A stretch of 14,409 nucleotides of DNA, taken from NCBI GenBank assembly GCA_038239195.1, contig JBBSEZ010000253.1:1-14409 (forward strand). Reading direction: 5' to 3'. The translations under genes and the position numbers were made by a program. This DNA comes from JBBSEZ01 sp038239195 (GTDB lineage Bacteria > Planctomycetota > Planctomycetia > Gemmatales > Gemmataceae). Below are positions 7,182-13,073 of the stretch, in pieces. The number at the start of each line of letters is the position of its first letter. Position 1 is the first letter of the stretch. The notes beneath the pieces are model-generated. The model was not told the DNA's origin. It did not search any database and was given only the letters and a program-made list of their open reading frames with translations.

Positions 7182-7997
7182 ATGAGCCAGCACTCCCAGA
7201 TCGAATGGACCGACGCCACCTGGAACCCCGTCCGTGGCTGCACCAAAATTACTCCAGGTTGTAGCCACTGCTATGCCGAGACCTTCGCCGAGCGCTTCCG
7301 CAGCGTCCCCGGCCATCCCTACGAGCAAGGCTTCGACCTCCGCCTCGTCCCCGGCAAGCTCGCCGAGCCCCTCCGCTGGAAATCGCCCAAGATGATCTTC
7401 GTCAACTCCATGAGCGACCTCTTTCACAAGGACGTCCCCGACGACTACGTCCACAACGTCGCCCGCGTCATGCTCGCCGCCAACTGGCACACCTACCAGG
7501 TGCTCACCAAGCGTTCCGAGCGCCTCCGCGACATGCTCCACACCACCCTCGCCGACGCCGCCTCCGCCCCTCACGTATGGTGGGGCGTCAGCGTCGAGAA
7601 CCGCAAGCACGGCCTGCCCCGCATCGACCACCTCCGCGCCGCCCCGGCGCGAGTCCGCTTCCTCTCCGTCGAGCCCCTCCTCGAAGACCTCGGCGAGATA
7701 AACCTCGCCGGCATCCACTGGGTCATCCTCGGCGGGGAGAGCGGGCCGGGCGCCCGCCCCATGCACGAGGAGTGGGCCCTGTCGATTCGCGATCAGTGCG
7801 AGCGGGCCGGCGTCGCTTTCTTCTTCAAGCAGTGGGGCGGCACCCGCAAGAGCAAGGCCGGCCGCGAGCTCGACGGCCAGACCTACGACGGCGTCCCCGC
7901 TCGCGTGCAACTGCCCGTGCTCGACAACACCCGACGCCTCGCGGCCGTCGCCGAGTTCGACGGGCTCTATCCGCCTGCCCCGTCCGCCGGTCCGTGA
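7182..7997 (+). CDS. Three-Cys-motif DUF5131 protein (phage Gp37/Gp68-like)
   Basis: This 271-residue protein is a full-length member of the phage Gp37/Gp68 family. It starts SQIEWTDATWNPVRGC and carries the three-cysteine motif C20-x6-C27-x2-C30 (CTKITPGCSHCYAE). Later conserved blocks are KMIFVNSMSDLFH, YQVLTKRSERL, WWGVSVENR, RVRFLSVEPLLEDLG, WVILGGESGPGARPMHEEWA and FFFKQWGG. The family is thought to be related to radical SAM proteins, the cysteines probably holding an iron-sulfur cluster. Its reaction is not known. Members usually sit next to a TcmP partner gene. None is visible here: the neighbours are the DUF4365 module upstream and a membrane/HEAT protein downstream. The first ~19 codons and leader are duplicated at 6048-6141. 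No good promoter is seen in the 57-bp gap before it, so transcription may come from 6030. Confidence 0.9.
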   Translation: MSQHSQIEWTDATWNPVRGCTKITPGCSHCYAETFAERFRSVPGHPYEQGFDLRLVPGKLAEPLRWKSPKMIFVNSMSDLFHKDVPDDYVHNVARVMLAANWHTYQVLTKRSERLRDMLHTTLADAASAPHVWWGVSVENRKHGLPRIDHLRAAPARVRFLSVEPLLEDLGEINLAGIHWVILGGESGPGARPMHEEWALSIRDQCERAGVAFFFKQWGGTRKSKAGRELDGQTYDGVPARVQLPVLDNTRRLAAVAEFDGLYPPAPSAGP

Positions 7998-8004
7998 GCC
8001 GTTG

Positions 8005-8032
8005 TTGACAGACGCGGGAAGATGTTTACTTT
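8005..8032 (+). promoter_or_regulatory. Sigma70-type promoter for the membrane/HEAT gene
   Basis: A perfect TTGACA (8005-8010) is followed after 16 bp by TACTTT (8027-8032), a weak -10. It lies eight bases after the DUF5131 stop and about 70 bases before the ATG at 8104, making the membrane/HEAT gene a separate transcription unit. Confidence 0.45.
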
Positions 8033-8103
8033 GGGGGTGGGTGGCTTCGCACAAGCCCACGAGCAACCGCGGCGCGGCTTTCTCTCCCAACGGAGCATCG
8101 CCA

Positions 8104-8757
8104 ATGACTTCCATTCGTCGCTCGGACGACGAGCGCTCCCGGAGGCCCCACCCGGACGAAGACGAAGACGACCGCACGGAGCGCCGCGCCCCCGTCCGGA
8201 AAAAGAAGCGTCCAGGTGCCTCCCGGCAATCGTCCCCACAGCCAAACTGGCTCGAACTGCTGCCCCTCGGCATCGCCGTCGGCGTCGGCATCTTCTTTCT
8301 GTTCCCCATCCTCCTCTCTCCGAAGCTGTTTTTGCTGACGTTCTTCGTCGGCATCGGCATCAGCATCTTCGCCTTCGTGAAGTGCTGCATGCTCGCGGCC
8401 AGGGAGGGGAACTTCGTCTCCTTCGACTACCTCGCCGACCTCGGGCCGCTGCGCTGGGTGCTGGCCGTCGGCTTCTTCGGCTTCTACGTCATGGGCTTTT
8501 TCGTGCTCTGGGCCATCGCCCAGATTGGCACCGCCTTCGCGAAGCCCAAAGTGTTCCTGCCCTGGTTCGGCCTGCAAGCCTACGGCGTCGTGGTGATCGT
8601 TCTCGGCCTGATCGTCGGGGCGATCAGCGAGCGCCTGTGGCAGGGAGCTCGCCCGGCCCCCCCATCGCCGCCAGCCCGGGGCCCGAGCGCCCGAACACGC
8701 CGCCGCTCGTCGAGAAGAAGGCCCCGCCGAAGGAAGAGCCCGAGCCGCCCGCGCTGA
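8104..8757 (+). CDS. Four-helix membrane protein, N-terminal half of a frameshifted membrane/HEAT protein
   Basis: The ATG at 8104 opens a 217-codon frame. Residues 1-48 are highly charged and presumably cytosolic (acidic DEDEDDRTERR, then basic VRKKKRP). Four hydrophobic segments follow at roughly 50-70, 74-97, 117-140 and 158-175. After residue ~187 the frame enters arginine/serine-rich sequence typical of the wrong frame and stops at 8757. In the -1 frame the sequence continues as a proline-rich linker and HEAT repeats to 9338. The switch falls at CCCCCCC (8657-8663), read as GCC-CCC-CCA, an ideal -1 slippery site. One added C would also restore a single ~411-residue protein. So this is probably one gene with a frameshift, either programmed, phase-variable or an assembly error. 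No function is known; a membrane scaffold is possible. Confidence 0.75.
   Translation: MTSIRRSDDERSRRPHPDEDEDDRTERRAPVRKKKRPGASRQSSPQPNWLELLPLGIAVGVGIFFLFPILLSPKLFLLTFFVGIGISIFAFVKCCMLAAREGNFVSFDYLADLGPLRWVLAVGFFGFYVMGFFVLWAIAQIGTAFAKPKVFLPWFGLQAYGVVVIVLGLIVGAISERLWQGARPAPPSPPARGPSARTRRRSSRRRPRRRKSPSRPR
8657..8663 (+). other. C7 tract at the frameshift between membrane and HEAT halves
   Basis: Seven consecutive C bases sit exactly where protein-like sequence passes from the frame of the 8104 gene to the -1 frame. In zero frame it reads GCC CCC CCA, so both ribosomal-site tRNAs could re-pair with CCC after slipping back one base. Confidence 0.7.
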
Positions 8758-9338
8758 CGGGGGACCGGGAGATGGACCGATCCCTGGCCGACCTTGGGAA
8801 CAACAAGAACGGCGACGCCCAGCGCAAGGCCGCCGAGCGCCTGGCCGCGCTCCGGCCCGATCGGCATCGTCCCCTGGTCGCCAAAAAGCTCGCCGAGAGC
8901 GCCCTGGCCGTCGAGCTCTACAACCGCACGGCCCTGATTCGAGCGCTGGGCACCTGGGCGACCGCCGCGGAAGTGCCCGCCTTGCTCGAGCTCCTGAGCG
9001 ACAAGGACGTCAACACCCGCAACGAGGTGCTTCGGGTGATCGGCAAGTTGCGCGACGAGCGAACCGTCGAGCCGGTGGTCGGCTGCTTCGCGGAGCTCGC
9101 GACGCGCTACCACGGCGAGCGGGCGCTCAAGGCGATGGGCCCGATTGCCGAGGAGCAAGTCCTCGCGCTCCTCCGCGAGCCGGACAAGGCGTTGTGGGTG
9201 CCCGCCATCGGCATCCTCAAGGAGATCGGCACGCAGCGCAGCATCCCGACGCTCGAAGCGGCGAGCCGGGGCGACGTCTCCACGCAGTCGCCCGCCAAGG
9301 AGGCGATCGCCGCCATCAACGCGCGAACGAAGAAGTGA
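8664..9338 (+). CDS. HEAT-repeat domain, C-terminal half of the frameshifted membrane/HEAT protein
   Basis: Downstream of the C7 tract the coding frame is shifted by -1. It begins with a proline/lysine/glutamate-rich linker (VEKKAPPKEEPEPPALTG) and continues into a helical domain with repeated units of the HEAT type, for example LIRALGTWATAAEVPALLELLSD, VLRVIGKLRDERTVEPVV and IGILKEIGTQRSIPTLEAA. Such repeats form a curved protein-binding solenoid, here presumably in the cytosol. The domain ends at TGA 9336-9338, seven bases before the stop of the convergent small gene. If expressed alone, the first ATG is at 8772 (MDRSLADLG), but it has no clear ribosome binding site. I therefore regard this as the C-terminal part of the 8104 protein. 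Confidence 0.75.
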   Translation: MAASPGPERPNTPPLVEKKAPPKEEPEPPALTGDREMDRSLADLGNNKNGDAQRKAAERLAALRPDRHRPLVAKKLAESALAVELYNRTALIRALGTWATAAEVPALLELLSDKDVNTRNEVLRVIGKLRDERTVEPVVGCFAELATRYHGERALKAMGPIAEEQVLALLREPDKALWVPAIGILKEIGTQRSIPTLEAASRGDVSTQSPAKEAIAAINARTKK

Positions 9339-9345
9339 CGCCCAC

Positions 9346-9528
9346 TCACTTGTTCCCGAACAGACCGCCGAGCCCGCCGCTCAACTTGCCGAGGACCGAC
9401 TGGCCCGCCTCGCTGCCGAGCCACTTCGGAATGTCCGCGGCGTTCTCCTTCAAAAAGGACACGACCTTCTGCGCCGTCTCGCGGTCGATGCCGACCTGCT
9501 CGACCAACTTGTCGATGAGCTCGTCCAC
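9346..9528 (-). CDS. Small 60-residue hypothetical protein
   Basis: A GTG start at 9528 follows GAGGA eight bases upstream and yields a 60-residue protein. It has an amphipathic helical body (DELIDKLVEQVGIDRETAQKVVSFLKENAADIPKWL) and a glycine-rich tail ending GGLGGLFGNK. The helical part resembles small proteins of the DUF2267 or DUF2780 kind, but I do not claim membership. A good promoter (TTGACA, 17 bp, TACAAG) lies just upstream, giving a ~34-base leader, so the gene is probably expressed well. Longer versions of the frame reach upstream past this promoter and have basic, low-complexity composition, so I rejected them. It is convergent with the HEAT gene and divergent from the gene at 9740. 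Confidence 0.7.
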   Translation of the reverse strand: MDELIDKLVEQVGIDRETAQKVVSFLKENAADIPKWLGSEAGQSVLGKLSGGLGGLFGNK

Positions 9529-9568
9529 AATGTGTTCCTCGATAAAGAAGGGGCGAACCGCTGTGCCC

Positions 9569-9597
9569 CTTGTAGGCAGCTGACGAGGGGCTGTCAA
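9569..9597 (-). promoter_or_regulatory. Sigma70-type promoter for the small gene
   Basis: Read leftward, a perfect TTGACA (9592-9597) is separated by exactly 17 bp from TACAAG (9569-9574), which matches four of six -10 bases. The expected transcript start is near 9562, about 34 bases before the GTG at 9528. Confidence 0.6.
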
Positions 9598-9683
9598 GGC
9601 GCGGGACGGTTTTTCGGCGCGCCCCCGATGCCTCAAGGTTGCCGCTGACGCGCGGGCGAGCGCCGTGTTATTGTTGCGGCGTG

Positions 9684-9709
9684 GCCCGCCCCGGTGTTCG
9701 GGCGCGGGC
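9684..9709 (+). terminator. GC-rich hairpin upstream of the 9740 gene
   Basis: GCCCGC pairs with GCGGGC, extended inside by CCCG/CGGG with one bulged C, around a GTGTT loop. Twenty-six bases of strong stem are followed by CCCGTCTTTT. It could be a weak terminator or attenuator in the leader of the following gene, since only four T residues follow. Confidence 0.25.
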
Positions 9710-9739
9710 CCCGTCTTTTCCGGCAAGGAGGCCGCGGCG

Positions 9740-10369
9740 ATGAACAACCTCGAGGCCCTCAAGGACGTCGCGCAGATCGTCTACTACCTCGCCCTGAGCA
9801 TCAGCGGGCCCCTGGCGTTGCTCGGCTACCTGCACGCCAAGCGGGCCGAGCAGCGCGAACGCGAACACAAGGCCTACGACGAGCTGGACAAGAAGTTCCT
9901 CGAATACCAGAAGCTGGCCCTCGAGCACGACCTCGACCTGCTCGACCTCCCCGACGCCAGCGCCTACCTGGCCGGGGATCGGCTGCGCCGCAAACACGAG
10001 CTCGTGACCGCCACCTGCGGGTTTGCCCTTTTTCAGCGGGCCTATCTGACGTTTCACGACCAGGCCGACGACTTCAAGGCGCGGCAATGGGAGGGCTGGG
10101 ACCAGCTGCTCTCGTCGTTCCTGGCGCGCCCCAGCGTTCAGGACGCCTGGCAGATCGGCCGGCTGCACTTCGACCGCTCCTTCCAGGCCCACGTGGACGA
10201 GCGGCTCGCGGCGCACCTCGAAGAGATCGGCGCCGCGCCGGCCGAGGTCTATGCGTTCCGCAAGACCGGCCTGCTCGTCTGCGTCCGCAACGAGCACTGG
10301 ATGACGCCGGAGAACCTCGCCCTCTGGAAGTCCGCCCTGGCGGAGCACGAACAGGGCTGGGCGGCGTAG
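9740..10369 (+). CDS. Hypothetical membrane-anchored protein with cytosolic helical domain
   Basis: The ATG at 9740 follows AAGGAGG by eight bases, a strong ribosome binding site, and gives 209 residues. One hydrophobic segment at about residues 11-30 (IVYYLALSISGPLALLGYL) is followed by a positively charged stretch (KRAEQREREHK) and a long charged helix that may form a coiled coil to about residue 60. The rest is a soluble domain with aromatic and charged residues (RAYLTFHDQADDFKARQWEGW, CVRNEHWMTPENLALW). The orientation is probably N-terminus out, bulk in the cytosol. No catalytic motif is visible and I do not recognise the family. It is followed after 117 bp by the endonuclease III-like gene, with a small GC-rich hairpin between, so it may be transcribed alone. 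Confidence 0.75.
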   Translation: MNNLEALKDVAQIVYYLALSISGPLALLGYLHAKRAEQREREHKAYDELDKKFLEYQKLALEHDLDLLDLPDASAYLAGDRLRRKHELVTATCGFALFQRAYLTFHDQADDFKARQWEGWDQLLSSFLARPSVQDAWQIGRLHFDRSFQAHVDERLAAHLEEIGAAPAEVYAFRKTGLLVCVRNEHWMTPENLALWKSALAEHEQGWAA

Positions 10370-10436
10370 GTGGCCCACGCCAGGCAAGAAGCCCCGGCAC
10401 CTCGTTTGCAACCTCTCTCCTATCAATGCCGGTAGC

Positions 10437-10452
10437 GGGGGCGCGGGCCCCC
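10437..10452 (+). terminator. Short GC hairpin after the 9740 gene
   Basis: GGGGGC and GCCCCC form a perfect six-base stem around a GCGG loop, 68 bases after the 9740 gene stop and 35 bases before the next start. It is followed by only two T residues, so it is a weak terminator at best. It could instead be a leader structure of the glycosylase gene. Confidence 0.25.
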
Positions 10453-10486
10453 TTCACCGACGTTGTGCGTTTCGCGGGGAGATGGC

Positions 10487-11248
10487 ATGAGGGGCGAACT
10501 GTTCCCGGCCGAGGACGGGCTGCGCGAGAAGGCGCTCCTCGTCCACGACCGCCTTTGCCGAGAGTACGGCTGTCCGATCCCCTTCTTCCACGACCTCGAT
10601 CCGCTCGGCGAGCTGGTCTCGTCGCTCCTCTCGCACCGTACGCGCAACGCCGACTCGGCCCGCGCCTTCCGGGAGTTGCGTCGCCGCTTTCCCGATTGGG
10701 CCGCGGTCCGCGACGCCGGCACGGCGGAGGTGCAATTGGCCCTCGCCCCCTGCACCTGGCCCGAACAGAAGGCCCCGCGCTTGCAAACGGTGCTGCGCGA
10801 GATCACCCGTCGCCGGGGGGCGCTCGACCTGGGCTTCCTCGGGCAAATGCCCCCCGCCGAGGCCCGCTCTTGGCTGTCTTCCCTCCCGGGCGTGGGGCCC
10901 AAGACCAGCGCCGCCGTGCTGCTCTTCAGCACCCTGCGCATGCCCGCCTTGCCCGTGGACAGTCACCACCACCGGGTCGCGGCCCGGCTTGGCCTCGTTC
11001 CGGCCGGCATGGCCGTCGGCCCCGCCCACGCTGTCCTCGAGGACTACCTCCCGCCCGACTGGACGGCGCAGCAAGTCTACGACCACCACGAGGTCTTTAT
11101 GCTCCACGGCCAGCGCTGCTGTCACCACCAACGCCCCGCCTGCGAGCGCTGTCCCGTCCTCGACGTCTGCCCGACTGGCCAGGCCCGCGGGGGGCTGGCC
11201 GAGCCCGCCCGTTCGGCCGGCGCCCCACCCGAGGGAGCTCGGCCATGA
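10487..11248 (+). CDS. Endonuclease III-like HhH-GPD DNA glycosylase with [4Fe-4S] cluster
   Basis: This 253-residue protein belongs to the HhH-GPD base-excision repair superfamily. The helix-hairpin-helix LPGVGPKT (133-140) carries the catalytic lysine K139, and the catalytic aspartate is D158 in LPVDSHHHRV, matching K120 and D138 of E. coli Nth. The C-terminal cluster loop C212-x6-C219-x2-C222-x5-C228 fits the endonuclease III [4Fe-4S] spacing. It should excise damaged pyrimidines and nick the strand. The N-terminal region (LLSHRTRNADS) differs from the LSAQATD of classical Nth, so it is a divergent subfamily and I withhold the symbol. I chose ATG 10487 after GGGGAG. An upstream TTG at 10463 is less likely. 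The stop overlaps the next ATG (ATGA), so it is co-translated with the DUF4385 gene. The last ~25 residues look disordered. Confidence 0.85.
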   Translation: MRGELFPAEDGLREKALLVHDRLCREYGCPIPFFHDLDPLGELVSSLLSHRTRNADSARAFRELRRRFPDWAAVRDAGTAEVQLALAPCTWPEQKAPRLQTVLREITRRRGALDLGFLGQMPPAEARSWLSSLPGVGPKTSAAVLLFSTLRMPALPVDSHHHRVAARLGLVPAGMAVGPAHAVLEDYLPPDWTAQQVYDHHEVFMLHGQRCCHHQRPACERCPVLDVCPTGQARGGLAEPARSAGAPPEGARP

Positions 11249-11703
11249 AGTTCGACTACACGCGCGATTTCAAGTCCCTCGATTTCCGCCTCCACCCCGA
11301 GCTCTACCAGGTCGGCGTCGGCGAGCAAGGCGTACTGCTCGTCGAGCCCTACAAGAGCGAGATCCTGCCTCACTGGCGCTTCCGCACGCCCGACGTGGCC
11401 CGCGCCTCGGCCCGGGCCATCTACCGCCTCTTCCTCGCCTACAAGAAGCAGAAGGACTTCGTCGGCATGGACATGGCCCGCAAGTTCTTGCAAATGGGCA
11501 TGACGCGGGCCCGGCGCTACGCCAACCACAAGGGCGGGCGAAAATACGCCGAGGACGGCAAGACCGTCCTCCCCCGCGCCGAAGACCCGGTCAAGGCGGA
11601 GGCCGCCGCGATCTTCCGCGCCGCCTGGGAAAAGGCGAAGGCGGACGCCTCCTACGTCCGCCTCAAACGACAGCACCAGGAGCGCCACGAAAGGCCGTCC
11701 TGA
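11245..11703 (+). CDS. DUF4385 family protein
   Basis: This 152-residue soluble protein matches the compact DUF4385 family over its whole length: FDYTRDFKSLDFRLHPELYQVG, GEQGVLLVEPYKSEILPHWRFRTP, FVGMDMARKFLQMGMTRARRYANHKGG and the basic, lysine-rich C-terminus. The function of the family is unknown. The many conserved basic and aromatic residues could suit nucleic-acid binding, but this is speculation. Its ATG overlaps the stop of the endonuclease III-like gene, with GAGGGAG eight bases upstream of the start, so the pair is an operon and it may act in DNA repair. It is convergent with the dienelactone hydrolase gene, with seven bases between stops and no clear terminator. Confidence 0.85.
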   Translation: MKFDYTRDFKSLDFRLHPELYQVGVGEQGVLLVEPYKSEILPHWRFRTPDVARASARAIYRLFLAYKKQKDFVGMDMARKFLQMGMTRARRYANHKGGRKYAEDGKTVLPRAEDPVKAEAAAIFRAAWEKAKADASYVRLKRQHQERHERPS

Positions 11704-11710
11704 GCGCGCC

Positions 11711-12505
11711 TCACTTCTTCGGGGCGGCAAACGCCTCGCGGAGCAGGTCGCGCATGTCCTGCCACGAGCGCCGGTCGGCGGCGGCGTTGTAGGCCACGCC
11801 CTTGATCCCCGCCTTCCCCGCCCCGGGCACGGTGAAGCTGTGGACGGCCCCGCCGTAGTAGATCATCTGGTAATCGACGTGGGCCTCCTCGAACGCGGCG
11901 CGCACCTTCTGAATGGTCGCCTCCGGGATGAGCGGGTCGATGGCGCCGTGGCAGATCAGCACCTTGGCCTTGATCGCCTTGGCCTGCCCGGCGCTGGGCA
12001 CCGGCAGGGCGCCGTGGAAGGTCACCACGGCGGCAAGGTCGGCCCCCGTGTAGGCGAGCTGTAGCGCCGTCGAGCCGCCGAAGCAGTAGCCCATCGCGGC
12101 GACACGCGCCGCGTCCACCTTCTCGTCGTCCTGCAACACCTTGAGGCCGGCGCGCGCGCGGCCCTCCCAGGCCTTGAGGTTCTTGCGCACCTCGCCGGCC
12201 ATCTTGCTCGCCTCCTTGGGGTGCGTGGTGCTTTTCCCCTCGCCGTACATGTCGGCGGCGAAGGCGACGTAGCCGAGCCCGGCGAGCTGCTCGGCGCGCT
12301 TGCGGGCGTAGTCGTTGAGCCCCCAGAACTCGTGGACCACCAGCACGCCGGGCCGCTTTCCCTTCACGGCATCGTCCCAGGCGAGGTGCCCCTTGAGCGT
12401 CACCCCGTCGTGGCTATAGGTGACGGCCTTGGTCTTCACGGCGGCCCGAGCGCAGGTGGCCTGGCAGCCCAGCACCACCAGCGCGATCAGCAACGGTCGA
12501 AGCAT
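11711..12505 (-). CDS. Exported dienelactone hydrolase family protein
   Basis: This 264-residue alpha/beta hydrolase has the dienelactone hydrolase triad: nucleophile C141 in GYCFGG, D190 in GAIDPLIP and H222 in AVHSF, plus the conserved HEFWGLN near residue 60. Residues 1-21 form a signal peptide (MLRPLLIALVVLGCQATCARA), so it acts outside the cytoplasmic membrane. The GC at 13-14 is not a good lipobox, and a soluble periplasmic product is more likely. It should hydrolyse an ester or lactone; the physiological substrate is not evident. The ATG at 12505 is preceded by AGAGAGG. A start 22 codons upstream would place non-signal sequence ahead of the signal peptide and is rejected. It is divergent from msrB and shares its control region. 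Confidence 0.88.
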   Translation of the reverse strand: MLRPLLIALVVLGCQATCARAAVKTKAVTYSHDGVTLKGHLAWDDAVKGKRPGVLVVHEFWGLNDYARKRAEQLAGLGYVAFAADMYGEGKSTTHPKEASKMAGEVRKNLKAWEGRARAGLKVLQDDEKVDAARVAAMGYCFGGSTALQLAYTGADLAAVVTFHGALPVPSAGQAKAIKAKVLICHGAIDPLIPEATIQKVRAAFEEAHVDYQMIYYGGAVHSFTVPGAGKAGIKGVAYNAAADRRSWQDMRDLLREAFAAPKK

Positions 12506-12539
12506 GACGAACCTCTCTTCCCCGGGCGATGCGATTTTC

Positions 12540-12598
12540 GGCCGGCCGTGCGCCGGGCCGACGAGAGACATTGTAGGGCCGGTCCCGCACGGCCGGCC
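12540..12598. repeat. 13-bp inverted repeat between dienelactone hydrolase and msrB
   Basis: GGCCGGCCGTGCG (12540-12552) is exactly the reverse complement of CGCACGGCCGGCC (12586-12598), with a 33-bp spacer. The spacer contains TACAAT (12570-12575, leftward), a possible -10 for the hydrolase gene. The right arm ends five bases before TATAAT (12604-12609, rightward), a possible -10 for msrB. The arrangement fits an operator or a large stem loop shared by the two divergent genes. GC-rich background makes such repeats easier to find, so significance is moderate. Confidence 0.45.
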
Positions 12599-12603
12599 CC
12601 TCT

Positions 12604-12609
12604 TATAAT
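12604..12609 (+). promoter_or_regulatory. Possible -10 element (TATAAT) for msrB
   Basis: A perfect TATAAT lies 49 bases before the msrB ATG in a very GC-rich region. No -35-like hexamer lies 16-18 bp upstream, where the right arm of the inverted repeat sits instead. Confidence 0.4.
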
Positions 12610-12658
12610 GAAGAAAGACGAGCCGCGAGGGGCCAGGGAGAAGGAAGAGGAGCTAACC

Positions 12659-13069
12659 ATGAGCGACAAGGTCCACAAGACGGACGACGAGTGGCGCGGG
12701 CAGTTGACCGAGGAGCAGTTCCGGGTCGCGCGCCGGAAGGGGACGGAGCGGGCCTTCACCGGCGCCTACTGGGACAACAAGGAGGCGGGCACCTACGTGT
12801 GCGTCTGCTGCGGGCAACCGCTGTTCGACGCCGCGACCAAGTTCGACTCGGGCACCGGCTGGCCGAGCTTCTGGCAGCCCGCCGACGAGCAGAACGTCGC
12901 GCGCAAGACGGACCGCGGCTGGCTGATGACGCGAACGGAGGTGCTGTGCAGCCGCTGCGACGCTCACCTCGGGCACGTCTTCGACGACGGCCCGGCGCCG
13001 ACGGGGCTGCGCTATTGCATGAACTCGGCGGCACTGCGCTTCGTGGGCGGCAAGGAAGAGGCAACGTGA
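12659..13069 (+). CDS. msrB: Peptide-methionine (R)-S-oxide reductase MsrB
   Basis: This 136-residue protein is a complete MsrB, which reduces the R form of methionine sulfoxide in oxidised proteins. The conserved blocks are FTGAYWDNKEAGTYVC, KFDSGTGWPSFW, EVLCSRCDAHLGHVFDDGP and GLRYCMNSAALRF. The catalytic cysteine is C120 in RYCMNS. Two CxxC pairs (C48/C51 and C97/C100) form the usual zinc site. There is no signal peptide, so it acts in the cytosol. The ATG at 12659 follows GAGGAG by seven bases. An in-frame ATG at 12608 would overlap the TATAAT box and add a lysine/glutamate-rich stretch, so it is less likely. It is convergent with the acyltransferase gene, four bases between stops. Confidence 0.95.
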   Translation: MSDKVHKTDDEWRGQLTEEQFRVARRKGTERAFTGAYWDNKEAGTYVCVCCGQPLFDAATKFDSGTGWPSFWQPADEQNVARKTDRGWLMTRTEVLCSRCDAHLGHVFDDGPAPTGLRYCMNSAALRFVGGKEEAT

Positions 13070-13073
13070 CGCC

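Noticed and set aside
6639..8390. Minus-strand open frame of 583 codons across the DUF4365 partner and DUF5131 genes
   Set aside because: It lies opposite three supported genes, including well-conserved DUF5131, and has glycine/valine/glutamate low-complexity composition without domains.
9694..11703. + strand open frame of 669 codons ending in DUF4385
   Set aside because: Only its last 152 codons (from 11245) are real. The upstream part is arginine/proline-rich and overlaps the membrane hypothetical and the glycosylase in another frame.
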